A stretch of 64,000 nucleotides of DNA from Acholoe squamosa (lineage: Eukaryota; Annelida; Polychaeta; Phyllodocida; Polynoidae), in contig OX439040.1 of NCBI GenBank assembly GCA_949317995.1, forward strand, positions 75,365,972-75,429,971, given 5' to 3'. Position numbers and translations under genes: made by a program. This document shows positions 30,570 to 42,670 of the stretch, one piece after another. The notes under the pieces were generated by a model. It saw only the letters and a program-made list of their open reading frames with translations. It did not search any database and had not been told where the DNA came from. Every line of letters starts with the position of its first letter. Positions within the stretch are counted from its first letter, which is position 1.

Positions 30570-31143
30570 GAGATCTTAGCCACCAAGTGGAAGTGCAGTG
30601 GAAGATCTTAGCCACCAAGTGGAAGCGCAGTGGAAGATCTTAGCCACCAAGTGGAAGTGCAGTGGAAGATCTTAGCCACCAAGTGGAAGTGCAGTGGAAG
30701 ATCTTAGCCACCAAGTGGGAGCGCAGTGGAAGATCTTAGCCACCAAGTGGAAGTGCAGTGGAAGATCTGAGCCACCAAGTGGGAGCGCAGTGGAAGGTCT
30801 TAGCCACCAAGTGGAAGCGCAGTGGAAGATCTTAGCCACCAAGTGGGAGCGCAGTGGAAGATCTTAGCCACCAAGTGGAAGTGCAGTGGAAGATCTTAGC
30901 CACCAAGTGGGAGCGCAGTAGAAGATCTTAGCCACCAAGTGGAAGCGCAGTGGAAGATCTTAGCCACCAAGTTGGAGCACAGTGGAAGATCTTAGCCACC
31001 AAGTGGAAGCGCAGTGGAAGATCTTAGCCACCAAGTGGGAGCGCAGTGGAAGATCTTAGCCACCAAGTGGAAGCGCAGTGGAAGATCTTAGCCACCAAGT
31101 GGAAGCACAGTGGAAGATCTTAGCCACCAAGTGGAAGCGCAGT
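30570..31143. repeat. 32-bp tandem array, about 18 copies
   Basis: The unit gaagatcttagccaccaagt plus gg(a/g)ag(t/c)gcagtg repeats with few changes. It equals the gagatctcagccaccaag part of the surrounding degenerate field, so it seems to be a secondary local amplification. AGATCT occurs in nearly every unit. Confidence 0.95.
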
Positions 31144-31334
31144 ACCTAATAAGGTGTATACAAGCCACTGAGTCATACCGTGCAGGATATCTAGTATCGT
31201 TCATACCTAAGTAAGGTTTGTAGCCACTGAGCTCTCTACAACCCTGTTCTATATACACCAAAACATAATAGTGTATGCTGGATCTCTCAGCCACCGTGCA
31301 TGCCATCTCGGTCCTAGAGTGCTAGAGTATCTAG

Positions 31335-31754
31335 TTGGCCCAGGGTATCCCCTGGGCTATTGGAGCCGGGTTTTCAGTCAGATCCACAAATTTGTAATCA
31401 CCAACTTTAGGGTGTAATCATTCAGTGATATACTGTTAGTTTACACATTTTTCAAAAGCCAAAGGAAAGTTTCAAATCTCATCTATCAGACAACATTTTG
31501 TCCTTTATGGTGAGTGATGTCTTTCTCTACGAAAAAAGCTGCTGTACTTACGTCATGTTTTTGGGAGCTATACTGACTACAAGTTCTTTAACCATTGGGT
31601 CTATGGGTCAGATAGATTTTGGCGATGAAATTAGCACATGGAGTCCTATGGGACACTTTTTTTCAGCAGGCAATGTTTACAGTGTCCAAGCTATACACAT
31701 AACACATTGGGGACTGAGCAATAAACTAAGCATGCTAAGGATAAAGTTTTCTGT
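31335..31754 (+). repeat. Dispersed repeat D, copy 1 (~420 bp)
   Basis: It matches 63541-63977 almost base for base, from ttggcccagggtatcccctg to aggataaagttttctgt. This copy lacks a 16-bp stretch present in the other (around 63855). The frame starting at 31498 (151 codons) covers part of the repeat and runs into a minisatellite; its relative at 63704 ends differently, so coding is unlikely. The superfamily is unknown. Confidence 0.85.
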
Positions 31755-31762
31755 GGGGGCTA

Positions 31763-31905
31763 GGTGTCCAGGGGGCCAGGTTTCCAGGGGGCCAGGTGTC
31801 CAGGGGCTAGGTGTCCAGGGGCCAGGTGTCCGGGGGCCAAGTGGCCAGGTGTCCAGGGGCCAGGTGTCCGGGGGACCAGCACACCAGGGGGCCAGCGGTC
31901 CAAGG
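31763..31905. repeat. G/C-rich minisatellite (CCAGGTGTCCAGGGG units)
   Basis: Eight to nine irregular units of ccaggtgtccagggg with one- or two-base changes directly follow dispersed repeat D. Confidence 0.85.
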
Positions 31906-32560
31906 GGTTTAGTAAGAGAAGATTATGCTAGACTGGTGTCAGTACATGTATAGATAATAGTCTCTATTTGCAAGTAATTAGTCAATATTTCGCAAGTGCT
32001 GATTCCTGTGACCCTACAGGTCTTCTGTGCTTCAATGCACAACGCCCAATTTTTATATTGGGGGGGGGGTAGTAGACCCTGGGCCATATGTGATATAAAT
32101 CACATGTTAAATCTTTTATACCAAGAGATCTCAGCCACGACGACATCTAAGTCTTACAATGTAAGGGTGTCTTGTATGGTGTATACCAAGAGATCTCAGC
32201 CACTGATGCACGAGTCTTACAGAGAGGGTCTCTAGTATAGTGTATGCTAGCCACTAAATCACCAGATCTCACAGACCAATGGTGTCTAGGATGGCGGATA
32301 CCAATAGCTCTCAGCCACCGAGCTTAGTCTTAGCTACCATACCATCTCAGTCTTACAGTTCAGGGATTCTGTAATGGTTCACACCTAAGTATTCAAGTCT
32401 CTTAGCCATTGTGCTGTCTACAGCCTTACAGTGTGAGCGTATGTAGTATGGCATATTCCTGGAGATCACAGTCATCAAGCGGCGTATCTGATAGCAACAA
32501 ATGTCAGCCACTAAACCTTCTTGTCTCACAGTATAAGGATATCTAGTATGGCTTTTCAGC

Positions 32561-33135
32561 ATTGTCGAATAGGCGAACCCATTCCTGAAGCGGTTTTTCG
32601 CAAGATAACGGCTTACAATTTAATGTTATGGTGTATGCCAACAGTTCTCAGCCAATGATCTATTTAATTCTTACAGTATACTATCTACTATGGCATAGAA
32701 AAATGCTTTTGGCAGTCACGCTCCACGGTGGCCTTTTGTGGTTAGACACGCCTATAGCATTCATTGCCATGTCAATTCTAAGATGTGGATAAGCTCCCAA
32801 AGGCCAGCCATGATGTAAAGGTAATGCCCTAGCGACTAGACCGTCCTGGGATGTATTGATGGAACATAAGGAATTCAAATTTGTACACACAGCTATCACT
32901 ATCTTCAATTTCTTCTCTCACTTTAGGCTCTAGTCCCTTTTCCTTCAAACCACCCATGTTGCCTGCTCTATGGTGTAAATACAACAAGGCTGCATGTAGA
33001 ATCTGCGTCATAATGTTCTTTAAATACAATTAGTCCATTATGGCATTAGGTTTTTAAAGCAAACATCAGCAGTGTCTAGGCACTATTGGCATTAGGGAAA
33101 ATATAAAATCTCTCATGCAATAAACTAGGTCTCAC
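32561..33135. other. Spacer, nothing recognised
   Basis: A vague tRNA-like phrase (aaaggtaatgccctagcgac, about 32817) lacks a full fold. No gene is called. Confidence 0.4.
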
Positions 33136-33299
33136 TTAAAGGGGGGCTAGCACCGCAAATTAACAACATGGGTACTGATTCAAAGAGTGATCATAAAATC
33201 GCGGGTACCAGCGGAAAAGTCATGGCACCCTGATTGGTCAAGGGGTGATCACGTGACATTTTAATGCGGGCATGCATTATGATGCCAGGGCCCCTTTAA
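33136..33299. mobile_element. TTAAAGGGG-ended TIR element, 164 bp
   Basis: The left end ttaaaggggggctagcacc pairs imperfectly with the right end gatgccagggcccctttaa. TTAA at both borders suggests TTAA targeting. It carries gtgatcacgtgacat internally. A relative of its right half, inverted, lies at 52267-52350. Confidence 0.65.
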
Positions 33300-33324
33300 C
33301 ACTGCGCAGACTGCTTTAAGCTAT

Positions 33325-33532
33325 TACTGTATTCATTGTGATAAGCGCACATGTACGGAAATTGAATTGTTAGATGCTCAAAACATCAATACAAAATTAA
33401 TTCTAATAAGCGCACCCCCTAAAGCCTAAAAATAGTTGTTTTTGCCCTCAAAATCTCTGTTATTGCACTGCATTTGCAGGATATGAGGTCCCAAAAAGTA
33501 GGGTGTGCACTTATTAGAGCATGAATACGGTA
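33325..33532. mobile_element. TIR element ending TAC(T/C)GTATTCAT
   Basis: The left end tactgtattcattgtgataa pairs with the right end ttattagagcatgaatacggta. Inner repeats of ataagcgcac occur. The terminal plan is like the TACCGTAA group, with a different subterminal sequence. Confidence 0.6.
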
Positions 33533-33579
33533 TGTGCTTTTGGTGTAATAATACACAAGTGCAGCTCTTCCCAGTCTTC

Positions 33580-33900
33580 TCAATCATGCATCATTACCGT
33601 GCAGTTGGGATGACACCCGCTACATCCTTGCATCATGTCAACCCTTTGCAGTTGATACTGTCCAACAATGGGTTGGCATGATGCATGGCTGCTCACCAGA
33701 ACTGGATTGGTTGATTATGATGACAGCTGTATGGCCATCATGTGCCCACCCATGAAGTTTTAAGCCTTAACACATGACACCTCAAGGTTCTTGTTCCTTT
33801 GTCATCATGATGCTCCAATATTGTGCTAGCAGGTGGACCACCAGCACATAGAATGTGACCTTGGAGGCAACATGCACCCTTGAAAGGGTTGATAAGATTT
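33580..33900. mobile_element. Broken cloverleaf repeats
   Basis: It carries caatcatgcatcattacc, gttggcatgatgcatggctg, atgatgctccaatattgtgc and a terminal acccttgaaagggttgat. Order is partly preserved; arms are decayed. Confidence 0.6.
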
Positions 33901-34004
33901 CTACTTTTTAGTATTGTACATTAAGGACAAGGGCTCCAGGTGACCCAAAAATTAATTGACAAAGGATTTTCTTGTAACTTGAAATATTTGTTCCTTACAT
34001 GTTT

Positions 34005-34798
34005 AACTCGAAAGGCGAGTCATTTTGGTGGTGCGAATAAGTTTAAAAAAAAGATAGAAATTTTGTATATAAGAGGCAGAATAACTTAATGAATTTGTAG
34101 TGCAATTAAAGGAGGAGATGTAGGGGTCTTGCAGGAAAAGGTATTTCATTACAAAGTTTTGAGAAATTGTCAATATTGTACAGACTCAGTTGGTTGGCAG
34201 CCATAAGACGCTTTTTGCCTCCAATGGTGAAGGTATATGATCCATGTATCAACTTTCCCGCCTTTTTGGGAAATGTGGTGCAAATAGTGCAGTTTTGGCA
34301 GGAGTTATGCGAATAGTGGCTTGGTGGTGCAAATAACCTGTGTAAGGGAGGCAAAAGGATGCATACTTTAAGAATTGACCTGGCCCTCTGTGGAGACGAA
34401 TGTTGATGCCGGCACAGTTCCCGGGGTGCCTGGCGAAAGGGGGGTTTGGGGGCAGAGCCCTGATCAAGGATTTCTGCTAGATCTCATCTGAATTTGAATT
34501 AGATTCAGATGACATCATCTGAAACTTATGGAAACTTAAATGGAAGATTATTATTCAGATGAGATCTCATCTGAAAACAGTCGGAAGTGTGTGACAGCAT
34601 GGTCCCACCACATCCCTGAGGAATTGAGGCGGCGTGAATGTTTGTCCCCAGTGTGACGTCATTCTACTTCGGGCCAGGTCGAAATCCCCAGAAGACACCC
34701 AGATGCCTAAAGGAGTGCTGATGCAACAGGATGAGGGCCAATCACAGGCTTTTCACTTTTCAAGTTATCAGCAATTTACATTGCTGCATTATATTTTG
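34005..34798. repeat. Dispersed repeat B, copy 2, with ~350-bp insert
   Basis: It matches 1881-2378 from aactcgaaaggcgagt to gctgcattatatttt. The match breaks at about 34350 and resumes at aggagtgctgatgcaacagg (about 34711). The insert contains the repeated phrase agat(c/t)tcatctga in direct and inverted forms (about 34480-34575). No target duplication was established. Confidence 0.75.
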
Positions 34799-35371
34799 TA
34801 ATTGAAATATGAAATGTGGCAATGCTACTTTCTTCGGTACTAGCCATCGTTTGTAGGATGATTTAGCATTGAGTCCAATGGGCTGGCAGCTAGACTTTTG
34901 GGCTTTTGCAGAAACTTTGGTGAATAATTCCCAAACTGGACAAACAATTTGTTTCAAAAACTACAAATATGTCCATTGACATGTGTTAATATGTTACTTT
35001 TTGCGCAAGATGAGTGTGTACGCAAGGGTGTGTGAACCATAATGCATAAGCCTTGAACCTCAGTCAGAGGGGGGTAGAGGGGGGTTTCTAGTCTTTTGGC
35101 AAAGTTTCTTCACACTTAATAAAAATGCACATTTATATTATTAGACATAACTTTTGAACTATTAATAATGATAGAAACTTGCTTCAAAAACTGGCAGATT
35201 CCTCTTATTGCATGCATCCATGCGTGATCAAAAAATGCTGAATTGCATCTTTATGCAAGCGCGTGCCAGGAGGCTGTTGGTTTTGCAGACATTAAGCGAT
35301 GAATCATTACATGTTGTAACACTGCAAAAATGCTATGGTATATCAGGGATATGTATCCTTATGATAATGGC
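34799..35371. other. Spacer, nothing recognised
   Basis: No gene or clear repeat is seen. Confidence 0.5.
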
Positions 35372-36208
35372 TCTTTAAAAGCTGATAATGAACCAATGCA
35401 TCATGTCCATTGGTGGTGGTCATGCAGGAATGCATGGTGCATTACACACTATCTATGACTATGATCATGCATTATGCCAACCATATGATGCTTTGATTTT
35501 CAATGATTCAGCCCTGGGTATTTGTGTTGAAAACACGCATTCAATTTTCTATTGACTTAGATTAGAGAATTATATTAATGATGTAAGTATGGTCAGTTCA
35601 ACTCAGATTTTGAATCCTAGATTTTTGCTCAGATATTATGCCCATGAGAAAGATGACAACTCCCATTTAATTTTCAGGGACATGTGAATTGTAATGTTTT
35701 CTGTATCAATATCGCACTGGGTGACCTGTGTTCAGAAACTCACATCAGCTAGTTCAAATCCCAGTATACAGTACATGTTCGCACTATATGATTTCCCCTT
35801 AGTAGGCCATATTACAATTGGGAACAGCCTTGGCCTTATCCCAGTCCCCCCAGTGTTGGCACATGCTTGCAGTATGATGTCACGTCTTAATCTGACAGGG
35901 AATTCATCACGTGCCGTGCGGCTGTCACACACCTATGACGCCCCGTCCGCTGTCACCACTATCTGACTGAGTGCCCCGCTATTGGATTAAACACCCACTA
36001 CTGTGTAGACACAGACATGGCCAGAATCCATGTAGGAAATCAGCCGGAACCGGCTACCTCCGAGACATTATGCCAACCATATGATGCTGATACACTCCAG
36101 AAGGGTCAGCATGATGCTTTAATCAAGTGCCGATGGATGGACATTGGTACATCATGCTGAACAATGGGCATGATGCATTCATGTAATAGCTCCCCTTGAA
36201 GGGCTAAG
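35372..36208. mobile_element. Cloverleaf repeat split by a 574-bp insertion
   Basis: The left piece starts ttaaaagctgataatgaacc and runs to 35492. The right piece resumes at 36067 and ends gatgcattcatgtaatagct ccccttgaagggct. The join is marked by a long direct repeat on both sides of the insert. Confidence 0.75.
35493..36066. mobile_element. Retroposon-like dispersed repeat C, copy 1, with 22-23 bp target duplication
   Basis: The bases at 35470-35492 are repeated exactly at 36066-36088, directly outside both ends. Duplications this long are typical of LINE-mediated (target-primed) insertion and rare for DNA transposons or LTR elements (family knowledge). The insert matches 41521-42095 with a few percent difference. 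No poly-A tail or ORF is present. A B-box-like gttcaaatccc at about 35754 is too far inside for a standard tRNA-SINE head, so the class is unsettled. Confidence 0.75.
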
Positions 36209-37854
36209 GTTACAATACTGCTCTCACACACTATGTCCCATTTAGCACCAAAGGTGAGTACTTCGCCTTTTAAGTGTTGAAGATCTACACACAGACATGG
36301 AGTGGTTGTACTTTCACCAATACTGAAATCCATTAAGGCCCTGTATTGGTACATCCTGACTGCTTATACAGAGTGTTTCTGGCAGCAGGACCATGTTCCT
36401 GCAACCATAGGCATCCCCTCACCCCCCTTGTCAGTAAAAGGCCATTTGGCTGGTCAGAATTCCTACCCTCCTCACTAAGAACTTTGGTCAGGGGTGTGCA
36501 TGCAAGCATGTTACATGTCCATCTACCTAAATACCCCTTCCAGGGCCCCCCAACAGGTGGACGCAGATATTTAGGTGGGTGCCCTGAGGGTAGCCTGACC
36601 AGGAGAACCAGTGGTGGCCCCCTATAGCATGAATAATAGAAGAGCTGTATTTTGATGGGTGTATGGCCCAATACCCAATGCCGATAGAGGATTGAGGTTG
36701 TGTGGTGGCTACCCCGCATGTTAATGGTATACTCACGGGGTACACTGGGCTTCTGTGGTGTACATTATAATCTAAAACTGCAAAACTGCTGATGTACATA
36801 TACACTGGCCTCCCATGATGTATACTGTAATCTCTCCTGTGTAAACGGTGAATCCCATGTATGAGGCATATGCTGAGTCTAAGAGAAAGCTATAAGGCGC
36901 ACTAGGCCTCAGAATCGCATATAAGACGTGGCTTGTATGCACTAGTATTAGAACCCAGTTTAAGTTTTCCTCGTTACATTTTGTGTTCCCGAATTGGCAG
37001 TTACTTAAAGCAATAAATTGTTAGCGTACAAAGAAAACTACCTGGTGGTAACCCCCTAGTCTTCCCACTGGTCTCCAGCACTGCTCTCTTTCTGCACCAG
37101 CACAGTACCACTGTGCCTCCGAGGCAGAGGTAGATCATGGATTTGCTGAGAGCACGTTGCGGGAGTGGGCGATAACAAAGGCAACATGGGCCTATAGGGA
37201 ATAGTTCACAGAAGATTTAGTAGTCTGAACCTATCTGGAACACTACCCCTGGGCCAATCGTGGATGATCAGAGGGGGTGGGTGTAGAGTTTGAGCAGTGG
37301 TCCCTTTTCACATTCAATACAGACCATGTTGTAGCATTGTCCCAGGACAATGTCTTATTGTGTGTGCTTGTCCCATCACAGCATGTAGAAACAGTACAGT
37401 TCTACATGCTAGCCACACCCAATCCACCAGACCATATCAGCGCCGTAGTGCAAGAAGGGTGTAACTGCATTTTCCAAGAGGCGAGGCGAAAAAAGTGGTC
37501 AAATTACTATAGCACCAAGTTGATACAGTACACTGGGGGCAGTAGGCAAACATATGACAGAGAGAGATCCAGTACTCTAGTAGGTAGATAAGCATGTGTG
37601 GATGTTGAAACAGAAGAAATTAAAATTTTGACAAAATGTCAGCTACAACCTTCTTGCATTGAGGCGAGGATATTGCCTGATCGAGCCAACTGATCAGGTA
37701 GTACAGAGGCTGCGCGTTATCTGCATACCAATTTACTGAAGAGGTTTACCATTTCTTAGTTTTCATTGTTAATAAATGCCATGATCTCTACTACTCTAAC
37801 TACCAGTGTTATCGGACGAACCAAATATCTATAGGAACATATCCTGTGAGAGCC
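36209..37854. other. Spacer, nothing coding recognised
   Basis: Decayed pieces with TATAAG motifs occur about 36810-36960. Frames of 82-128 codons (for example 37277-37591) have no motif and no coding-like context. Confidence 0.45.
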
Positions 37855-38149
37855 TACCGTAATCTCCCGCGTACAAGGCGCGTCTTGTACGAGAGGTTTT
37901 AGTTCTTACTGGATCCAGAAGGGGGACACCAAGACCGTTCATTTGATATCTTACACTCCCCCCTAAGTCATAATAGGATCTAGGGGGGTCTGGGGGGTCC
38001 TGGGGGCTCTAGCAACACATAGCTTTTTGAATTTTGAAAATTCATTAAGTAGAACAAAAGTTATGACTTTTTCATTTTTTTGACTATTTTCTAAAACTTT
38101 AGGTGCGCCTTTTACGCGAGGTGCGCCTTATACGCGGGAGATTACGGTA
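37855..38149. mobile_element. TACCGTAA-family element (CCCGCGTA subtype), 295 bp
   Basis: The left end taccgtaatctcccgcgtac is inverted at the right end atacgcgggagattacggta. The interior has ggcgcgtcttgtacgag and repeated gtgcgcctt(a/t)tacgcg. Same subtype as 918-1528 but without the 86-bp array. Confidence 0.85.
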
Positions 38150-38854
38150 GTACCTAAACTATTCTGGACAGATTTGCATTGCTGAGAGAACAGACTAAAA
38201 CTATGGCTGGGACAAGATTGCAAGATCCATTACTAATCTGTTGCCAAGTGGCAACATTTGGCTTGTCAGAGTGTCGGTTTTTTTTTGCACCTTGGGTGGG
38301 GAGAGGGGAGGGCCTTTCATGATGTTACCAGGGCTGCATTCCTACATCATACCAGCTGTGTAGGGCTATAGGGGCCAAATTCCTGGTATACCAGGCATTC
38401 CTGGTTTTGTCTTTCTGTACTAAATATTGTTAATTTCCTGGGCAAAGGGTGTCGAAAGTCCTGTTTTCCTGTTTTTTTCGTCTGCTGGCGCGTGGCATCT
38501 CTGGGCCCAAAGCTACAGAAGAATTCCTCACTAGGATTGCATGGTATCAACAGATGATAATGGACATGCCAACCTGTGGAGGCATTGTGTTGCCCTTAAT
38601 GGGTTTAAAAGTCACAACTACAGACAGAATACATCATCAAAAACCACCTACTATCACAAAGTGGAAGCCAATCCCAAAATGGTGGTGTGACTCTCTTTTT
38701 GAACCAACATCTACTTATTTTAATTGGCTGCCTCTATGCTGGAGTGTAGGCAGTGCCATGATCAGCCCTGGTGGCTTGTGGCGGTGTTAGACCGGGCACA
38801 CAGGGATTTTTACCCTTTATGGTTTACACAGGGTTCTAATCATGAAGGATAAGT
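38150..38854. other. Spacer, nothing recognised
   Basis: The 113-codon frame 38449-38790 has no motif and is treated as chance. Confidence 0.45.
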
Positions 38855-39240
38855 GCAATGGAGGCAATCGACTCGCTAGGGCCACATTCATGCTTCATGC
38901 ACCTCGAGGATTGATGCACTCACGATAAATCAGCATGGTGCATGGCTGAAGATTTTCCAGTGCTGCATTGGTGCATCGTGACAATGAAGGTATAAAACCT
39001 ATAGAGGCATTATGGAACCCTTGAAAGCTCAACTATATTGGCCGCAAATGGTGGAGGGCATCATGCCCATATGCCCTGTCATCATAATAAACCAATGAGT
39101 GAGCAGGCATGCATCATGCCAACCCTCATCACCATAGGGTCGGCATGATGCTTGAATGCAGCCCTGGTGAGTAACTCGCCAGGGCTGCATTCACGACCAA
39201 TGGCCATGATACACTCCTGCATCATGTGTCTGCTTAAGAG
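38855..39240. mobile_element. Two rearranged cloverleaf repeats
   Basis: The first part (38855-39010) has cattcatgcttcatgc and gcattggtgcatcgtgac. The second (39040-39240) has an intact hairpin from gcagccctggtgagtaactc to gccagggctgc, plus ggtcggcatgatgc. The arm order differs from the full copies, so deletion or template switching has occurred. Confidence 0.65.
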
Positions 39241-39755
39241 TTAAGGCCCTAGGGGCAGACAGTGGCAGGGTACATCAAAGTGCTGATGGAGTGGTGGGAT
39301 AATTTACTATGGGAACCAATGTTAGAGGGATGTGGTGGTGGTAGTCTCAGCTATCTAGATAGGGTCTGGTAACTGCCATTGTGATGTACCAGTACAATCC
39401 TGTTGCAAAACTCTTTTCAAGCTCCAGTTGGGGTGTATATGGATGACCTGAACTCAAGGTCTGGCTTACGCATGAGTACTTCATATGCACAGGGGTTTAC
39501 GTTAGCGGATAGAACTACTCTAAATCGGTGTATCTAGGACGCAACCTTACCCTCATATGAGCACCTTAGTTCATGTTGTATAGGGTGCGCCCTGACTTCA
39601 ACACGATCATATAGGCCGGCACAGCTGAGAGTCATTCTCATGCATAGGGCACAGCTTATAAACACTTACAAGATTTACAATAGTTTCTAAAATTGATTTC
39701 CTTACTGTAATGAGTATATGCTAAATAGGCACCATATCAAAGATTCAGTTCATTA
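39241..39755. other. Spacer with decayed TIR pieces
   Basis: Fragments like tatagggtgcgccctgactt (39577) resemble TACCGTAA-family interiors. No gene is seen. Confidence 0.4.
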
Positions 39756-40089
39756 CAGGGATGAAAATTACCAGGCTTTAGCCTGATTCCCAGGCCTTTT
39801 GAAGAATTCAGAAAATCAAAAATTATAATCTCCATGAATCATAATTACTATGCCCTAACCATGCCACACCCTCTCTCCTCACCTTATTGCCACCTTGCAA
39901 TAAGGTGGCAAAAGTGTCAAGAAACAAGGTCTTCCCGCAAAAACATTATGGGTGTGTGTCCTTACTATAGATTCTAGGCAGTAGTATAAGAACATGTAAC
40001 CATGATATGACCTTTTTCCAGATATATATTCAGTAAAATAATGATTTCACATCTTTAGGCTTTTTCGACATCCCCAGCTTTCATCCCTG
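39756..40089. mobile_element. CAGGGATG-family element, 334 bp
   Basis: It runs from cagggatgaaaa to agctttcatccctga. CATTA lies outside each end if the final A is counted as part of the element. A local inner inverse (caccttattg / caataaggtg, about 39880-39908) is present. No ORF is seen. Confidence 0.65.
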
Positions 40090-41520
40090 ACATTACCACT
40101 AACACGCACACATATAGGGTACTGCGGTTGACAAAAGAAAGGCTTACACTACAACACTTGGCTGCTGTCCACCACAACATGTATAGAACTCTCTGTCATA
40201 TGGTTGGCAGCCAATCCTGTGGTCCTTTGATTGAAAAGCTTTTTCATAAATTCAAGTAGGACTTGACAGAAACCAGGCCCTATACTTTCTGCTATGCCAA
40301 AAACTATAAATTGTAAATGGATGTGGCATGTGGTTTATCAATTTATCAATAAATGATGGAATCAAAGCATACTGCACATCCGTTAAAATTGATATCAAAT
40401 AGCAAGTATCCTGCAAATAATAATTTTTGTCATGTATCGGTCTTTGGTTCAGATTCAGCAAGCTGGATACCTGACATTGTACAAAATCCGAAAGGTTTGA
40501 TGTGCATGCCTATGTGTCCTCGGATCTTGGAATATCACATACGCACGTAGCCAGACAACATAGGCCTTAGGGGAGATTAATCTCTTGACTTGTGTTTCCT
40601 CAGCGTCAGTTAATAGTAGTTTCAGTCCTTTCGATATATTTCATACCTCCTGAACTCAGTAGAATTTTGAAATGGACATGGTGTGTCCTTTATTTAGCCT
40701 CTATTTTTGGCTCAATTTGAGGGTTACAAGATGCAAATATACTCTTTCCTACAGGCAAAAGGTAGGGGGTGTGCGCCCCATGTAAATCCACCATTGCTGT
40801 ACCTCGGGTGCATGTTTGAGACCGGCACTTATTGACCCAGTGCACTCATGCACTGTGGTCTTAGGTGCTACTTTCCCACAAAATCAAGACGCTATTTGTC
40901 AAATTCCAGCAGCTTTTTTAAAGGATTTTTATCTCTTACTTGCTGAGAAAAGGAATGACATCCAATCCCTCAAACACTTAAGTTTAATTACCTGGTGGAA
41001 AGAAATTTTTTCAATCATGTTAAAAGAAGTTATTAGCTTTTTTCTGGAATAGGTTTTTGGCTCAGGAAGCCATGAATCAGTTATACATTGCACCCTATGT
41101 GAGGACAGTCAAATACACAGCCCTTCTTCTTTTTGACTTTCACTCTAACACATAGACTTCAATGGGGAACCTGAGGTGAGATACCTTTGGTTTGTGTGGT
41201 ATGCAATAGACTTAATGTTAAACAAACAAAGGAATGTAAAGAGGGAAAGGGCCCCATGCATACATGATATGGCCCGAGCTTACAGACTGAAACTCACTGT
41301 CCAGAGCTGAAGCAGAATTTTTTTTAACATGGCAATCCTTGAAGGTCATGGTATCTTGGGCTGCAAGGAAAATTCGTCTCCTCAGGCCACAGGTGGTCCA
41401 CCCCGCCCACCGTGCTCTGTCTACAGTCTGTACTATGGACTATGGCCTCCAGAGACAAATCCAGAAATAGTTCCAGAGACAACTCTAGATTATACTTTGC
41501 CTTTTATATGTCACACCACC
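40090..41520. other. Spacer, nothing recognised
   Basis: Frames of 65-78 codons have no motif. Confidence 0.5.
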
Positions 41521-42095
41521 TTTGATTTCCAATGATTCAGCCCTGGGTATTTGTGTTGAAAACACGCATTCAATTTTGTATTGACTTAGATTAGAGAATT
41601 ATATTAATGATGTAAGTATGGTCAGTTCAACTCAGATTTTGAATCCCAGATTTTTGCTCAGATATTATGCCCATGAAAAAGATGACTCCCATTTAATGTT
41701 CAGGGACATGTGAATTGTAAAGTTTTCTGTATCAATATCGCACTGGGTCACCTGTGTTCAGAAACACACATCAGCTAGTTCAAATCCCAGTATACAGTAC
41801 ATGTTCGCACTATATGATTTCCCCTTAGTAGGCCATATTACAATGGGGAACAGCCTTGGCCTTATCCCAGTCCCCCCAGTGTTGGCACATGCGTGCAGTA
41901 TGATGTCACGTTTTAATCTGACAGGGAATTCATCATGTGCCGTGTGGCTGTCACACACACCTATGACGCCCCGTCTGCTGTCACCACTATCTGACTGAGT
42001 GCCCCGCTATTGGATTAAACACCCACTACTGTGTAGACACAGACATGGCCAGAATCCATGTAGGAAATCAGCCGGAACCGGCTACCTCCGAGACA
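41521..42095. mobile_element. Dispersed repeat C, copy 2 (~575 bp)
   Basis: It matches 35493-36066 over its whole length, from tttgatttccaatgattcag to ggctacctccgagac, with scattered changes and a 3-bp gap. Unlike copy 1, no long flanking direct repeat is visible, so it may be older or rearranged at a border. Confidence 0.8.
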
Positions 42096-42284
42096 CTGAC
42101 ATACTGACAGCTGGGACTAAGAGTAAGTGATTGTAGAAACAGACAGGACAGGAAGCAGTTGTAGGACCCAAGATGTGAAGGCAGGAACAGGTATTAAAAA
42201 AAAAAGAGGAAATAAGGAAAGGCGTATAAGGGAAAGTGAGGAGAGCTCCATTTACAGCGGTGATCTCCAACAAACAACCAATAC

Positions 42285-42670
42285 GATGCAGACAGTGTGG
42301 TCTCTAATTGCAATAGAAGGCAATGGGGCTTCTAATATTAGTAGCTGAAAAATTGGCTCAGATTCTGAGATGCGTCTTAAGACTCTGTAAGAAAATTTTG
42401 CTTCTAAATTCAATACCAAGCAATATGGCTTCTTCTAGTAGTAGCAATTTGGCCTCCGATTTGAATTTCAGACAATGTGGCTTTTAGGACTAATAATATA
42501 CAGTGTGTCCTCTAATGCCAAGAGCAAGCATTGTGGCTTCTAATTCTAGTAGCGGGAACTGTGGGTTCTAGTCCCAATAGCATTAAGGCTCGCTTGGAAT
42601 TTCAGAAGCAGCTAATTTGGCTCTTAAAAACCAAAAGCTGTTTAACTTGGCTCATAAGCCGCTAGTTGAT
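42285..42670. repeat. Degenerate ~50-60 bp repeat (TGTGGCTTCTAAT motifs)
   Basis: Phrases near atgtggcttctaattctagtagc recur six or more times with strong divergence. Confidence 0.5.

Larger units (their letters stand above)
29980..32560. repeat. Degenerate ~60-bp minisatellite field
   Basis: The recurring phrase is roughly gtcttacagtgcaagggtat, ctagtatggtgtataccaag, agatctcagccaccaag. It recurs with heavy divergence and gaps from about 30000 to 30570, 31145 to 31335 and 32100 to 32560. A homogeneous 32-bp array and a dispersed repeat interrupt it. No gene is supported. Confidence 0.75.

Noticed and set aside
31498-31953. 151-codon frame starting in dispersed repeat D
   Set aside because: Half of it lies in a G/C minisatellite, and the matching frame in the other repeat copy (63704-63925) diverges at an indel.
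32811-32870. Possible tRNA-like phrase
   Set aside because: No acceptor or T-arm pairing could be drawn and the B-box is missing.
35745-35775. B-box-like gttcaaatccc in dispersed repeat C
   Set aside because: It lies about 260 bp inside the element without an A-box at the right distance, so it does not show a tRNA-SINE head.
37277-37591. 104-codon plus-strand frame
   Set aside because: No motif and no neighbouring coding evidence; treated as chance.
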